64,000 nt of DNA from NCBI RefSeq assembly GCF_020921035.1, contig NC_063155.1, forward strand, positions 24,173,294-24,237,293, written 5' to 3'. Source of the DNA: Rhodamnia argentea (lineage: Eukaryota; Streptophyta; Magnoliopsida; Myrtales; Myrtaceae). Shown here one piece after another: positions 46,092 to 59,450 of this stretch. The position numbers and the translations under genes were made by a program. Each line of letters opens with the position of its first letter. Within the stretch, counting starts at the first letter, position 1. Below the pieces are notes generated by a model. The model saw only the letters and a list, made by a program, of their open reading frames with translations. It had not been told where the DNA came from and did no database searches.

Positions 46092-47851
46092 CGCCGCCCT
46101 TTTTCTTCATGCTGGCCTATGTTTATCACAGTTTTTTTTTTCTTTATGGACTAGGGAAAATCTACTTCTTTTCTCGTTCTAACTGGAATATGTTTCTGCG
46201 CTCTTACTTCCCGTTTGCGTGTCTTTAGGTTTCTCTTATAATCGGTCTGGCATGTGTATCGCGGAAATTGGCGAGAATGGTTTTTGTTGTACGTGGCTGA
46301 TCATGATCTTCAGATAAGAAACTGACCGTGGATTCAATGTCACTGCATACTATGCTAGTGAAAATGAGACATTTTAAATTGGGTTAAGATGAATCGACTA
46401 ATTTGGCTGTGTTAAAAAGTCTTGCGGAACTTGTGTACTCAGAATGTCATGTTTGAGATTCTGAGGAGGCTTCCGAGGACCTGAACCGAGAACCAAACTG
46501 GCCAGTCCTCGAGCAGACAGAAGTAGCAATTGCTATACGATGTATAGGCAAATGAATTGGACTAATACCTCAGGAAAAAGTTGTGAAACCCAGTAACAGA
46601 GAACCTCTACTCTTATCAGGTAAAAAACCTTTGGAACGTGTGATCGCCAATGTCCTCAACCCCTCACTCTGGTATAAAGCTTCTGGCAAGTTGGTGACCA
46701 TGCAATCGAAACGAACGAATGGACAAGGACGACACAGCACACGTTAGGATTAGCCGATGATCGGTCACCTCCAATAATCAAACGTCCTGCAGTGGATTCT
46801 GTGGAAGAAAGTCACAGCGACATGGTGGGTCATCACTGTCCCCAAAGGCGACCCACTTTCTTGGCACCATCTGTTTGCCGCGGCCTCGCTGTTTTGTATG
46901 GCTGAGTAATCTTCCAACAGGAGGGAAGAGAGAGAAGGAAACCCAACTCATTTTAATGGAGGACCAGGTGGTGATGGTATGGCGACGAGGGTGGTGACAG
47001 ACTGGTGCCCATGCTCGTGCGCATTAAGAATAGCATGGTGTAGCAAGGAAGAAAATGTGCTGAATCTCGCTAGACATGTAAAAAGACACGACCCTACATT
47101 TTCAGGAAGAAAAGGAACAAAACGATGTGGTTGGGTCATAGTGAATGAATTTCACGGACAATACTTGATTGTTCAAGCGAACTCTGTAGTGATAAGATCC
47201 GTCGAGCCTTATTTGGCCGCTCCAGGAGCAACTCGAGCCTTATTTGGCTGCTCCAGGAGCAACTGTTCATGGTCGTTGCGGAGAAATCCTTCAGGGTCTT
47301 GAGGTAACATAACGCAGGGTCTTGCCAGAAGTGGAACTAGTTTCTGCAGAAGCCATGCAAGGGTACAGAGAGAGGTTCCAGAGTGGAAGGGAAGGCCATG
47401 GAAATCGGCCAATGGCGGATTTATACCAACAGGGTGTACGTACGTGCCCAAAAGATGACAATCACGAGTCCAGAATATGTCATATGTCTAGGAGTACGAG
47501 TGGCAGTACAAACAAAGGTGAAGTTGTCGGTGTTTTACTCCTGGAGGTGTGATCAAAGAATTGAGGAGCGTCATTCACCTGTCGAATTCAGTTCGGATCG
47601 CGGATTCGACGAGAGCTGCTGTCATTAATGACCGACGAGGGTCCTCTCCCTTTCCTAGTTCTCTCTCTCTCTCTCAGTAGGACCAAGCAATCATTGTACT
47701 ACTGATTGGCAATCTTCCCCCAGCAAATCGGATTCTACGGAAAAATACGAGAGATGGATTCACACGACGACGCTTGTATTCATATTCTGCAACAGCGCTG
47801 AAGTTGCCTGAGAAACAACAGGCGCCCACCTAGAGGCAAAGGCCTAATTAA
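46092..47851. other. Spacer downstream of the DUF7733-like gene
   Basis: The first 200-300 bases are probably the 3' UTR. Several short frames between 46.9 and 47.6 kb have no recognisable product. A small tandem duplication lies at 47203-47264. Confidence 0.4.
47203..47264. repeat. Two-copy 31-bp tandem duplication
   Basis: The unit starting cgagccttatttggc and ending aggagcaact occurs at 47203 and 47234 with one substitution. Confidence 0.9.
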
Positions 47852-48690
47852 TCAGTCCGAAGGAGTGATGAAGAGAGATGCAGCAAGCCAAAATGGCCTT
47901 GAAACGTGCTCGGACCTTGAAAGGATGGTTTTATGATGAGCTCGAACGCAATCCTCTTCATGTCGGAATGGCCGCATAGTCATCTTGTGGTAGCTAATGT
48001 CAAGGATGACTCGATCACAATAGGAACTTGAAGATCCCACAGCCAAAAGAGCCTCGGTGGTGGGGCTCAAAGGCCTTCCAACATGAACAGTTTGTGGGAC
48101 ATGAGTGCTCAAGCCAGCTTCACCCCATAACTCCAAATCAATCCAGTTTCCAGGGTAGAACTCTGTGATCAAATTAGCAGGAGCAGTTCCTATCGGCCCA
48201 ACGCTAGCTCAATCCGGCAGAAAGAATACCACAAAATGCATGTGAATCTGTGACGCCGGCCAAGACTCCAAGATGGGTTGGCTTCAAATCCAGAATATGT
48301 TGCGCCCATTTCAGGGAACTTTTAGAGCATACCAACCGTTTATGTAATCTCGAAACCATCTAATCAGTAATTAAAGTAGAAATTGCAAAGCCGCACGGGA
48401 TTAGGTACCACAAAGTCAAATTTAATGTGGCCTACCTTCACATGAAGGACCTACCCAAGAAGCTGGAGATCTCCAAATTCGATGTCCTTTACAAAGAAAA
48501 GATTTTCCTTTTCCCTTGTCCAGTTCATTTTTACCATCTTTCTCAACAGAGCCTTTGCTGTCGTCCCCACAATGAAGACCTTTTCACCAAATACCTGGTG
48601 GTCTTGTATGAATATGAATTCCGACCTGAAGAAGTCGCTGTAGAGAGCTGGTCGGTCGACAGATACCAGTTCGCAACTAAACAACTGTCA
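47852..48690 (-). pseudogene. Decayed coding region, family not recognised
   Basis: Read on the minus strand, three protein-like stretches follow one another: about 48684-48451 (QDHQVFGEKVFIVGTTAK ... KMNWTREKENLFFVKDIEF), about 48330-48205 (WAQHILDLKPTHLGVLAGV ... GILSAGLS) and about 48200-47852 (GPIGTAPANLITEFYPG ... RPLSPTTEALL). They are separated by stop codons or frame changes and no clean GT..AG introns join them. Their composition looks like real protein rather than random translation. I could not name the family. It may be a gene relic, or a real gene whose introns I failed to see. Confidence 0.35.
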
Positions 48691-49118
48691 CTGCCCACTT
48701 GCAAAACGTTTTGATCTCTTGTACATGATGAAGAAGATGATGCTATAGCACCAAAATGTGATTGAAGTGATTATTGATACCAAACAAACACATGAGGAAC
48801 AAAAGAGGTAATGTAAAATAACCTGCAACAGCATCACCTCACCATGACCAGGTATTGATGGCTTTACACATAATCGGGCGCTCGAGACATGCTGCACTCG
48901 TCCATCCATTTATTTTCGGGATTCTGTTTTGACAATAAGAACAGGCAACACCTGCTTGGAACCATCTTCGTGTCTTCTTTCGAGCCATCTTTATCTCATA
49001 TCAGCAAGAACAATCTCGATAAATCTTGTTTCTAACTCGACTCTTAAAAATAGGTCCTCTTCCATCGAGTCCCCAAAGAACAAAGAAGATCAAAACAGAC
49101 AGAGATTGCGGCAACAAG
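48691..49118 (+). other. Proximal upstream region of LAZY1
   Basis: It should contain the LAZY1 leader and promoter. No clear TATA box or repeat stands out. Confidence 0.4.
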
Positions 49119-52077
49119 ATGAAGGTAAATGTGTATTCTGCTTTTTGTAGAAGAGTATCAGGACATTCTCGGTCTTCCAATGTAATCATTCTATCTCAAT
49201 GCTGCAGTTACTCGGTTGGATGCATCGAAAGTTCCGCCAAACCGGGAGCGAGCCACTCAAGGACTTGGTTATCGGTAAGCTCCTTTCAGAATTCATCTGC
49301 CGTTAGTTCCCTCAATCTTTTCATCAAACAAACGAGGGTTGTCAGGTGTGTCATCAATGACAAGTTAATCTACTTCCAATAATCTAAAAGCAGAATTTAA
49401 CACACGTTCGAATTATTATAAGTTTCACATTAGCTTGTGCACAGGGCTGTTAACAATCTATAGGAGCCATCGTTTGTTGTTAAAGACATGAGATGCTGTT
49501 ACGGAAAACCGATTTGCAGCATTCCTGCAAATACAGTCTCATTCAGCGATTGGTACTTGGCTGTGTCACAGCACAAAATACATGCAACGTGTGGTTTAGT
49601 TCAGTGACACTAACAATGGCACCTGGCTCATAAGAGTAAGGATTAAGTTCATAACATAGTACTCACAAGCCCAAATTGAACTTTTGTGCATCAGGAAACC
49701 CCTGCAATTGCCTTTCTGGGAAGCGATCAACCGATGATCAGGAGTACTACCAACACGCAAATTATGGTACCAAACCTGCTGGACATGCCCAGCAAGAGAA
49801 CCAACTCCGAAAATCATTTGCTTGTTTGGAGGCGGCAAGAGCAGAATATGAAAACCGTCAGGAGGAACAATTGCTAGCTGATGAAGCCCAGATCTTCCCA
49901 GGCTTTCTTGCAATAGGCACCCTTGGTTCAGACACTCCCTTGTCCGATCCTTCAACACCGACATTTGCCAACTCGGTCGATTACCTAACCGAGAAGGAAA
50001 CTGAAATGACGGAGAATGAACTGAGGTTGATCAATGATGAGTTAGAGAAGGTGCTGGTAGCCGAAGCCAAGGAAGAAAGCGGCAATGACTCGTCGGGAAG
50101 ATCCAGTCTAGTCAGCACGGGAAGAAGCAGCCACTGTAGCACCATCACCCTCTGTGGAAAGCCAATTTTAGAAGGCCAAGAGACCAACAATGGGAGCACA
50201 AACACGGTCTATCCCCTCCAAGGATATCTTTTCGGGTCAGCCATTGAATTGTCGGAAACGACAGCAGCGGTGAAGAAGGAACACAGGACATCGCTCGGAG
50301 AGCTGTTTCAGAGGAGCAAACTGACAGAGGCTGGATACGAGTCAAAACCCGAGAGGGAGGAGAGGCATACAGCGATGCACCTTATGAAAAAGAAGCTGAA
50401 GAAGAGAATACTCCTTCCTTGTGGGAGCTCCACTGCAACTGCTGGCATGAATATTGACTCAACTTCAGCGGAGACAAAGTTCCAAAAGGTACATCGACAA
50501 AATTTCCTAGACAAGCAAACCTTTCGTTTGTAGTTTCATAGTCGCTCTATAGGCGATGTAAAAATATGCTAGTCTGAGGCAACCCCTAACGTGAACTGTC
50601 GCTTGAAATGGCACTATGATGCCAACTAACTTTATTCAGACTTGATTTTTGTGGAACTCATGGGTCTACAATTCAACCGGCCACCCCAACATCGACACAG
50701 AGGCAAGGCAAAGGGGTGATCACCGGTCCAGGGTAGACCCTGGAACGGGACTATAACCGGTCCAGTTGGAATTTGGAACCGGCTATTATGGGTCCGGATC
50801 CCAGTTCAGGGTGCAGAATCAGACCGCCGGAGAACCAGACCGTGATAACCCTAAATTTTCTGTTTACTCTTGCTTGTTGCAGCCTCTGGTTCCCTGCTTG
50901 TACTGCTAAGGAATTTTACGGCTGCTTCATAATATGCCTAGACGATAAATTTATAAAAAAATCTTTGGAAACAAGGGCTAAGAAATTATAAGAATTTGCC
51001 AAAAAGATGTGTATTTGTGAGAGTCATAAAGTTGATGGGTGGGGCTCATATTTTTTTAGCAGATAAAACCGTGTTTATTAATGACGGAATATTAAAGCAT
51101 TGAGATCATGTTGGTCACCGGTCATCATCAGCTTTCAATATAGGTGATTATTTTAAAGAGTATTGAAACCAAATCCCCCCCTCAAAAAAAAAAAAAAGAA
51201 TCAGCTAGTTTCGGTAGACCTCGGAACCAGAGTGGCCCGATGGGTCTAGGCCCGATGGGTCTAGTTCTAGTTCCGAAAACTAGGAATGGATGTTAATAGG
51301 ATAGGTTACAGGTTTTAGATCTATAATCTATTTACTCGTGCCGCTTTCACCTTTCACGTGGATGATTGAATTGTATCTTAGAACATTATTGTAAAACTTT
51401 TGGGCTTCACTTATAATTTGATGCATGGGGTTGTAGATTCTTCAGATGTTCCACAGAAAGGTTCACCCCGAGAGTTCCGCCTCGACCAGAAAGACAGAGA
51501 AGCGGCAGCAGAGAGAGAGCAAGAAGAAAACAACCCAGGAAAGCAGGAAGAAAAACAGAGATCAGGAGCTTCTTCAGAACAAGCCGCCCCAGTTCAAACT
51601 CGCCGGGAGCGAGTCAAATGGAAACAGGGAGTGCTGGATCAAGACGGACGCGGACTGTAAGTAATTGCAATTTTTCCTGATTTCCAAGACCCCTGATGTG
51701 ACTCGTTGCGTGCTCAAAACGAACGCGTGCCACAAGGTTACGACCAGAAGCGTTTTCTTTTTTTTGATGAGGAAAACCATGGTATGAGTCCGGACAAGCA
51801 TTCGAAACCGTGTAGGAAATTTCTCATCGGTATTTCTGAAAGAGAAATCTACTTGCCGAGTTCGTGGTCAATCCGTTCGAACCAAAGTGAAAAAACGCAA
51901 GAAAACATCCTCAACCAATTGTGCTCATTTGCAACTTTGTCCATGAAATTTCAGCAAGAAATTCTTCTAAGCGGAAAACAAGTTTACAAAGATCATTTTT
52001 AGGTTTCCTTTTGCTTTTGATCTAGCCTGAGTGAGCTATAATATGGGGTCATCGCAGATCTGGTGCTGGAGCTGTAG
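49119..52077 (+). CDS. LAZY1: LAZY1, gravitropism and branch-angle protein, 365 aa
   Basis: Five coding exons join in frame (1098 nt): 49119-49124, 49208-49274, 49695-50488, 51446-51656 and 52058-52077. The first encodes only Met-Lys and the last only the C-terminal residues, the unusual layout known for the IGT/LAZY family. Seen: N-terminal KLLGWMHRKFRQ (region I), CNCLSGK, the IGT motif GFLAIGTLG at 94-102, a region with EKETEMTENELRLINDELEK at about 124-143, a basic Lys-rich stretch near 260-275, NPPQF-like KPPQFKLAG, NRECWIKTDADY and the terminal LVLEL (361-365), an EAR-like LxLxL. Known role: LAZY1 acts at the plasma membrane and statocytes to redirect auxin transport after gravity sensing, setting shoot and branch angle. 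Length matches Arabidopsis LAZY1 (about 358 aa). Intron 4 (50489-51445) carries fragments of a CCGG-rich repeat. All signature regions are present, so the gene is probably functional. Confidence 0.93.
50680..51270. repeat. GAACCGG-rich repeat fragments inside LAZY1 intron 4
   Basis: At about 50715-50835 and 51205-51265 there are blocks rich in ACCGG, GGTCC and GAACC, plus a tandem cccgatgggtctag pair at about 51237-51265. They resemble the interior of the hAT-type element at 31 kb. Termini are not clear. Confidence 0.4.
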
Positions 52078-52744
52078 AAGCCGAAGAAGGGAGCGACAGC
52101 AGTGGAGGCGATGCCTCCATAAGTAGTATGTGCTTTTCTCATGTCTCTGATGTGCTTCATCAATGGAGAACTTTTGCATCTGGTATGAGAGCGACATTTG
52201 TATGGAGTCAAAATAAAAGAGGCTTGCCTCTTAAGATACTCTACTTTTGAGTTGTTTGACATGGTGTGCAACGACCTTGTGGTTCGATACTGGATTCGTA
52301 TTGGGACCACTGTCGTAATGTATGTTGGAATATGATTAATTTGCAGTGAGGTTATTCTTACATGGACTATCTTGCTAGAATCTCACATTAACTATCACAT
52401 TTACAGGGTTTGAAAGCGCTGAATCATTCGTGTGAAGGGCAAACATTGCCAGCCTGCAAAGAGAGTTGCGATACATGACTCACACTCAAAAACCTGGTGA
52501 AACATCAGAACGCACGATTCTTGACATATACGGTTCTTGACATTCGACATCACGTTCAACCCAAAAAAAATAAATCGACATCATTAGTTGATAATCAAGC
52601 ATATAAATTATTCTGATAAACAAGAACACCCGTGCGAGAATCAAAGAATGTCAAGGACGGAAGATTAAGGTAAGAGATGACCCATGATGGTAAAGTTCGA
52701 AGAACGGGGCCCAAGAACATCAAGTAACACCCAGCCAAAGCCAC
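52078..52744. other. Convergent 3' flanks of LAZY1 and the lyase gene
   Basis: This spacer separates the LAZY1 stop codon on + from the lyase stop codon on -. Both 3' UTRs must lie here. No other feature is visible. Confidence 0.5.
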
Positions 52745-55700
52745 TTAGCAAGCACTGTCCATGAAATTTACCAACAATTCCTGGACCATTCCTCTATCTG
52801 GCATCTTTCCCGCAGCACCATATATAGGAGCCTTCCCTCCACTTATGGGTCCTGGGTTTCGTTTAACCTGGGGAAGGAAAACGATCAAAACAAATGAGTA
52901 TGATGAGTCTGCACATCGCGGTTATGGTGTGCAGGTACCATATCGAGTATCGAGTATCAAGTCTCGCTTACAAGAACAATACTCCCAAATAACTGATTCA
53001 TGTCTAATTGATAACCTTAAAACAAGTGAAGATGACATAGCTTTAGTTAGCAACTTACAATGTTCACGGATTCCTTCAAATCCTTGAGGAAATCTTCAAC
53101 CACCGGTACATGTTGAAGGGTCACACATATATGTAAGCTGATTTGAGACACACGGAAGAAATGGTCAGGCATTATGTAGGCCATGCATATTCAGACAAAT
53201 ATCTGATGCCGCTTGTCAATGGAGCAACTTAAGCCATAATTGACAACTGTAATATAAACTAAACAAATAGCAACAGCAAGAGATCCTCCATTAAGATTGT
53301 TTATTTAAATCTTGATATCATAAAAGAATTCTGCAAGAAAACAATGTCTACTCTTCTCTCGGAAGTTGGAGGCGGCCCCGACAGTGAATCAACACTCAAA
53401 AAGAATATGCATTGCATTCCCAACATTTCCTCGCATAAAAGAAATTCCCACCTATTGGGTCTCTGCAGTGCATTCAGGTGCCAGCCTTTGGATGACATGA
53501 TATCATTAACTTCGAATATGTCAATAACATTAGAACCAAAGGCTACAATTGTCATGTCCGGCCTGCCGATGATGAAAATCTCTGGAATGTCCTTTATTCT
53601 GCAAAAGAAGTCGATAGATATTTTTCAGTCATTGAACAATTTGTAAGATTTAAACTATATTGTAATGGACGGCTCACATACCCCCTTTCAATCTTCTTCG
53701 ACACTTCCATGATCTCTTTTGTGTTTTCTAGATAACCTATAAAATGCAATGCAACATAACCAACCAACAGTGAAGATTTGAAGAGTACAAAACTAGCGAG
53801 AAAAGGAACAAGAGGCAATAGGGGACTTTGTAAGGCACTCTAGGTTGGAACCAGCTTAATTTTTACCTTCTTCCCCTAGAGACATCATTGCCGCCCAAGC
53901 ACCAGCAATTAAGGCCCCTGGTCTGCTCCCTGCCATGGTTGGAGAGACATATAGACCTCCAGACCACTCCGTCACTGCACCATGAAGTTGGTAATGAACA
54001 AAAATAGACAAGAAGAATAATAATTAGTTCATGCACGTGCTTCAAAAGAATTACGAATTTGAGGGATAAAGAGAATGTGCTGTTCCCTCGAGTATCATTT
54101 ATACCAGGCTTCAAGTCCACAACAATCTCTTTGTATGAGTATCAACTACAGAAATCAGCTATACTTCTGATCTATCCAATAACTACATCCACAGGTTCAA
54201 AAGAATCAATTTTGGAAAGTTACCATTAAAAAAATCCTCTCCTCTCTCCTTTCTCCACCCAATTCAACATGCAACAAACCAAAGATCAATCTCCCTCCAA
54301 AATTACTAAGCTAAAGCAAGTAACAAGCAGACATACAAACAGAGAAATGCTATTTACAAGCCTTCGCATACAGAGAGAATAAACTCACCAGCAACAAATT
54401 GATGCTGTTGGAGAATGAAAGCCAAAAAATTCATCATGGCAAGTCCCCACATGCATAGATAACCATAAAGCTAGGTCAGAATAATATCCTTAAAAGTGGA
54501 AAAATAATATGATCATGCCACCCAAGCAACAATTGAATAATGCATCAGCCTTTAAGAATCTCCCACAGAAACAAAAGGGACACTAAAAGCAGTCATAAGT
54601 AACTTTGCTCACAACAAATTGAAAGAATTTAAACATGTTGAATTTTAGCTTGGTTTTTATTGTTTATCATATTCACTCACTCTTCAAATACTGAGAAGAA
54701 ATTGATAGCAACACCTGTAGCTACTACAAGAGAACTATACGACCATATCCTAGAAAAGTTCTTCAAACCAGCAGCACATTAAACACTATTTGAAACCCGA
54801 GGGAATATTATCTTTCATAGAACAGAACCACATAGGCGCAGAATGTATGCGTGGTGCCATAATTTCTTGAATAAGCAATCTATCAAAAGAGATGCACAAA
54901 CATGTAAAACTACAATATTTAAATTAAAGAAAGGGTTCAAAATATTTTTCCCCAAAAGTTTAAGCTATTAGAAAACGGGTCTAGAATACATATTAGGCAT
55001 ACTTCGTGATTCCCTCCATATAAGTCTGACCTTATTCATGAAACAAATTATGTAAATAGTAACCACACCAAACAACAACTAAATAGAGGCAAGGATGCAA
55101 GCAAGAAATGAGGCAAAACCCACCAAGCGAGTGTCAAAATTTGAACTCTTGACTCCCACTCTAGCACCATGTTAGGAGATTGTTGTCTCAAAAGTTTTAG
55201 CTGTTAGGGAGGGGCCCATAATGTACATAAAGCATACTTTTTGTGAATCAGGTGGTCGTAGGGTAAAACAAAGCAAAGGGCTGCATGCTCAACCTAACCA
55301 CAGCAGTGTACTCAATAAATAAGGTGAAGGAGCAAACTTTATCAGATAAATCAGTCACGAAATACTTCTCAACTAGCCTCTCTTTGAATGTGACTTTTCT
55401 TTTTGTACAAATGCACACATAAAACATGCCCACAAACTAAGCTTTAGATTACCCCAGCAAATGGAAAAGTTTGCTAAAAGCGGGACCAACATAAGTGGGT
55501 TACCTTCCTGATGTCATGATTTCTGTATAGAACAATGCTAGTTCCTTTTGGGGCCAAACCATATTTGTGCACATCTACCGATATCGATGTTACCCCTTCA
55601 ACGGAAAAATCAAAGGGAGGAACTGGATACCTGCAATTTGGGGGAAGAAAGAAAAAAAAGACCTATAGTAGTTGCAAAAAGTATATACCTACTTACCATA

Positions 55701-58700
55701 TGTACATGAAAAATATACCAAAAAGACATGCAACAGAAGTTTGTACTCTTTTCAGGACTTCACTAAAGAGAAGCAAGAAGCCACGGATGAATATGTCTCG
55801 AAAGTCCCACCATCACAGTATATCTAAATGAGTCTCTCTTCGTTCCCAATGGTTACAAGTTGAAGATGAAGGCTATGTTGGATTGAATAAAATGGGTTTG
55901 GGGGGGGAGGGGGGGGCAATGAAACTTGAGTGCATAAATAATGAAAAAATTTCAATTTTTGAGATAAGAGTGAAAATTAAAATTATAGGCACTTTCCTCG
56001 CTTTTTCCTCCCTCTAATGTCTTCTGAACATAGCATAAAGAAACTAAGTCATTTATTCTTGAGCAAAACCATGACTATGACAATAAGGCACATAAATCCT
56101 TTTGATTGACCATCGTCACTCGTCAGCAAGCAACTTTCTAATATCTTCCAGTGGTAGTAGCAAGAAGGGGGAAATTGCCGATTATATAGCAATTGCTGTC
56201 AGAATAAAACCAAGTTACCCAAGTTTACGAGCAAAAGGTAATCTGAAGCCACCAAGACAAAGGTCAACATGGAGACATATGTTGCAGCTAGAAGCGAGTT
56301 CACCAAGCTCCTACACGAAATAATGCCAGAGAACCTCTTTAGAGACAAATACAAGCATAGCACTCAACTGGCACTGTCAGGTCAGAGGCCTTGTTGACTG
56401 TTAACACAAATGCAGGAATGGCCCTGTACCTCAATGGGATCAATGATGCCGTGAGGAAACCCGGGTGAAGATCCAACAATCTAAGAATCGTTACAAGATA
56501 ATGACCATTAGAAAAGGGTAGCCACTAGAACTACATCAGTTCTTCTTTCTATTAACGACAACAAAGATGGCATAAAGAAAAGTCAATGACAAGCAAAGGT
56601 AATATATAAACTTCTGTCGGGTCAAAGAACACAAGAAAAATGAAATTAAAGCAAGAGAGAGCAGAGAAAAGTAATCTTCCAGTGCCTACCAAGATGGTGT
56701 TTCTGTTAATGTGCCGCTTAATTGCTTTTACATCCGCTCGGAATTCTTTATTCACTGGAACACGCCACAGTTTGATGTTGAAATACTGAGCAGCCTTGTC
56801 ATATGCTGAGTGTGCAGATTCCGGTATTATCCTAAAGTTAGATGGAATTGTGTAAACCTTTGCATATTAAGATCTAAGACATAAACAATAAACTTTCCAG
56901 GAGGTAAAAGAAACAGAGAATTATCTCACGTACATTTCAGGCGATGTAATTCCCTTCTTAGCTCTCATATAATCACGTGAAGTTTTTACTGCCAATAATA
57001 TACTCTCAGTTCCCCCGGATGTCATGTTTCCACATATTTGTCCTCCTGAAACTTTTTCTTTACTTCCCAGTAAAGCAGCAGTCATGGCAACAACCTCTGC
57101 CTCAAATCGAACCACACTCTGGAAGACATCTAAATGCAACGGGTTGGTGTGTGCAAACCTGACAAGGATTCAAAATGAGAGTCAGGGAAGAGAGAGGATA
57201 CTAGACACTCTATAAAAGGCTGAGCCTCATGATTTTATTTTTCAAATTATGCACCTTAATCTTAAAATTGACCAGAAGGGACATGCTTCTATAAAAAATT
57301 GATTATTAATTTTCATTATCCGAAAAAAAAAATCTCTGAAACAACAATTTCTCAGCATGCAACAAAGAAGGGCCACTGAATGCTTTAAACGGATATCACA
57401 AAGGTGATAGATTTAACCGATGTCTTTTTCAGAAGAAGATGTTCAAATGTATGATAACGTGTAGTGAAATTAGGCAAGAAGCACCAAAATAAGACAATAA
57501 ATTTTACTTAGACTTTGGGTTATTCGCATGTATATCAGTTGTTCCACCAATATTGAAGCAACTTTAGCAGCCAAAGAAATAAATCATGGGCAGGAGGCTC
57601 TTCAGAAGTAAGATAAGTGCAAAAGAGCCATGTTTGATATACTAACATGGAACAAGCCTCATTTATCAGTGAAAAATGCCCCTCGCATTCGCTTCCCCTG
57701 ATATATCTGCCAAAAATACAGGTCGACTATCTCAGGATATTTTCATCAAGAGCATTTTAAATAAACATGCAAGTATCTCTAAATGATAAACATACACTGT
57801 ACCCGAGCATTTGCCTTGCCAAACCACATCATTCTTTTTTTCTTCCTTCATTATGTCTATTACACCATTTCCCACACCAGATCTTGGCAACTCAGATCTC
57901 CAGCCTTTTCTTTTGGATTGACCACCAGACTGTAACTTGTCCACCACCTGCAAATTCAAGCAACTACTAAGCTAGCAGAATTAATGATGTAAATCATACG
58001 ATAACCAAAACACAGATTCTTCTTAGATAGAACTGGGTCGTGCTTCTCCGGTACAGCTCAAAAAGAAGATATATCAGCAGATTTATGCATTAGCAGAATG
58101 TGAACTAGGCATACTGTTCCAAGAACATGCTTTTCTTGTTTTATATTTGGGTCTCTCATTTTTTTTTTTTCCCCGCTTTCTACGGAGCGCGAGGGGAGGG
58201 GTTAGAATCCTTAGATTTGGATAGATAAAATTGTCGTGACTTCACCCAATATACATGATAGAAGAATCTTCACTGCAATTCACCAAAAGCGTATCATCCC
58301 CAATGGCCTCCCAGGCCAAAAGAAAATCAGCTAAAACATTGCCATCAAGCTCAATTCTTGTCATGTTTCCTGAGACAATACGCTAGATTCGAATAAATTA
58401 AAGACTCCTGTGCTTCAGCTCTGAAGCCTTTATTGTAAGTGCACCGTGCACGCCGTGACACTGAGCCTCAGTGCTCTCGATTCCGGCACTATATACGGAA
58501 ATATAACAAGAAGGAACTTATGTCTATGCAGACGTTGAAAGACATCAAACATTAAACCTAAAAAGTACACCCCGAAGAACTGCGAACATCATCACTCATA
58601 CTGGTACTTAATCTTCAAAGTGGATGTAGTGTTTTGTACTGTTCATTGCAGGGGACCAAATGATGTGATTGTAATCCGCCACGGTCTGACCGCACCAGTT

Positions 58701-59450
58701 GGACCATGTCAGTGAGCATGAACCAGGCCCCGTGCAATTACTACTTTTTGTCTGTCGCTAGAAGGCTGCTCTGGCTACAGCAGTCAGCAGAGGTGCAATA
58801 AAGCAGCAACTTCGCATTACAATCTGATAAACTAGTTGGATATTGCCAGCGAAAGATATTTAGAGACGAGAAAACACCTATCCATCGATTTTCTACTAGT
58901 CAATCAGAAAAACCAAATCACATCAGACGGCTATGCATTCCTCCGATCCCCTGGATGGATAACTAGACATACAATTCTGGCCCTGTAATCTTCTGCTCCA
59001 CGCATTCAATGCCCGTCTAGCGACGAGCAACCACTTCATAGAAATCGACAGAATTAAATGCTTGCACTAAATCGTAAAACTCTGACCTTCTGCTTCTCTG
59101 CGTCTATATAACTCCTCACGGCAGGTACCAACCTGCACTCAAATCAAAAAAGCAAAATGAATTGAAGCTCGAAGCAACGGACGGCAACATAAAACATAGA
59201 GTCCACGCGACTGCGTACGCAATCCTTGGGAATCCAAGGAGAAGCGACCGGAGATGCCGTACTTGATGCAGCTCATGAAGAAGCCTATCGAAGCCGCCTT
59301 GAGTCCTCTCTCGTGCAAAATGCCGACGAACGATCGGACCGCGCGGGCGGCGAGGACAGCGAGGAGAGGGGCGACGAGCAGCGCGATGGGCTCGTACTGC
59401 GACAGGAAGGAGTTCGCGGAAGCTCTCAGACGGAGAACAAAGGACGCCAT
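52745..59450 (-). CDS. DPL1: Sphingosine-1-phosphate (long-chain base phosphate) lyase, 536 aa
   Basis: Fifteen exons on the minus strand join in frame (1611 nt): 59450-59263, 59132-59087, 57947-57796, 57706-57647, 57158-56934, 56831-56690, 56480-56430, 56310-56219, 55630-55504, 54404-54389, 53974-53867, 53736-53682, 53598-53452, 53137-53059 and 52867-52745. This PLP-dependent ER enzyme splits long-chain base 1-phosphates into a fatty aldehyde and phosphoethanolamine, the exit step of sphingolipid breakdown. Seen: an N-terminal membrane anchor at about 21-43, [10 protein letters not shown] in the PLP-binding fold, HVDLCLGGF with the aspartate of the PLP pocket, and SVDVHKYG with the PLP-binding Lys341. 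The conserved tail [14 protein letters not shown] is also complete. Length is near that of Arabidopsis DPL1 (544 aa). Exon 10 is only 16 nt, inside the conserved [12 protein letters not shown]. Introns take about three quarters of the gene. Confidence 0.94.
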
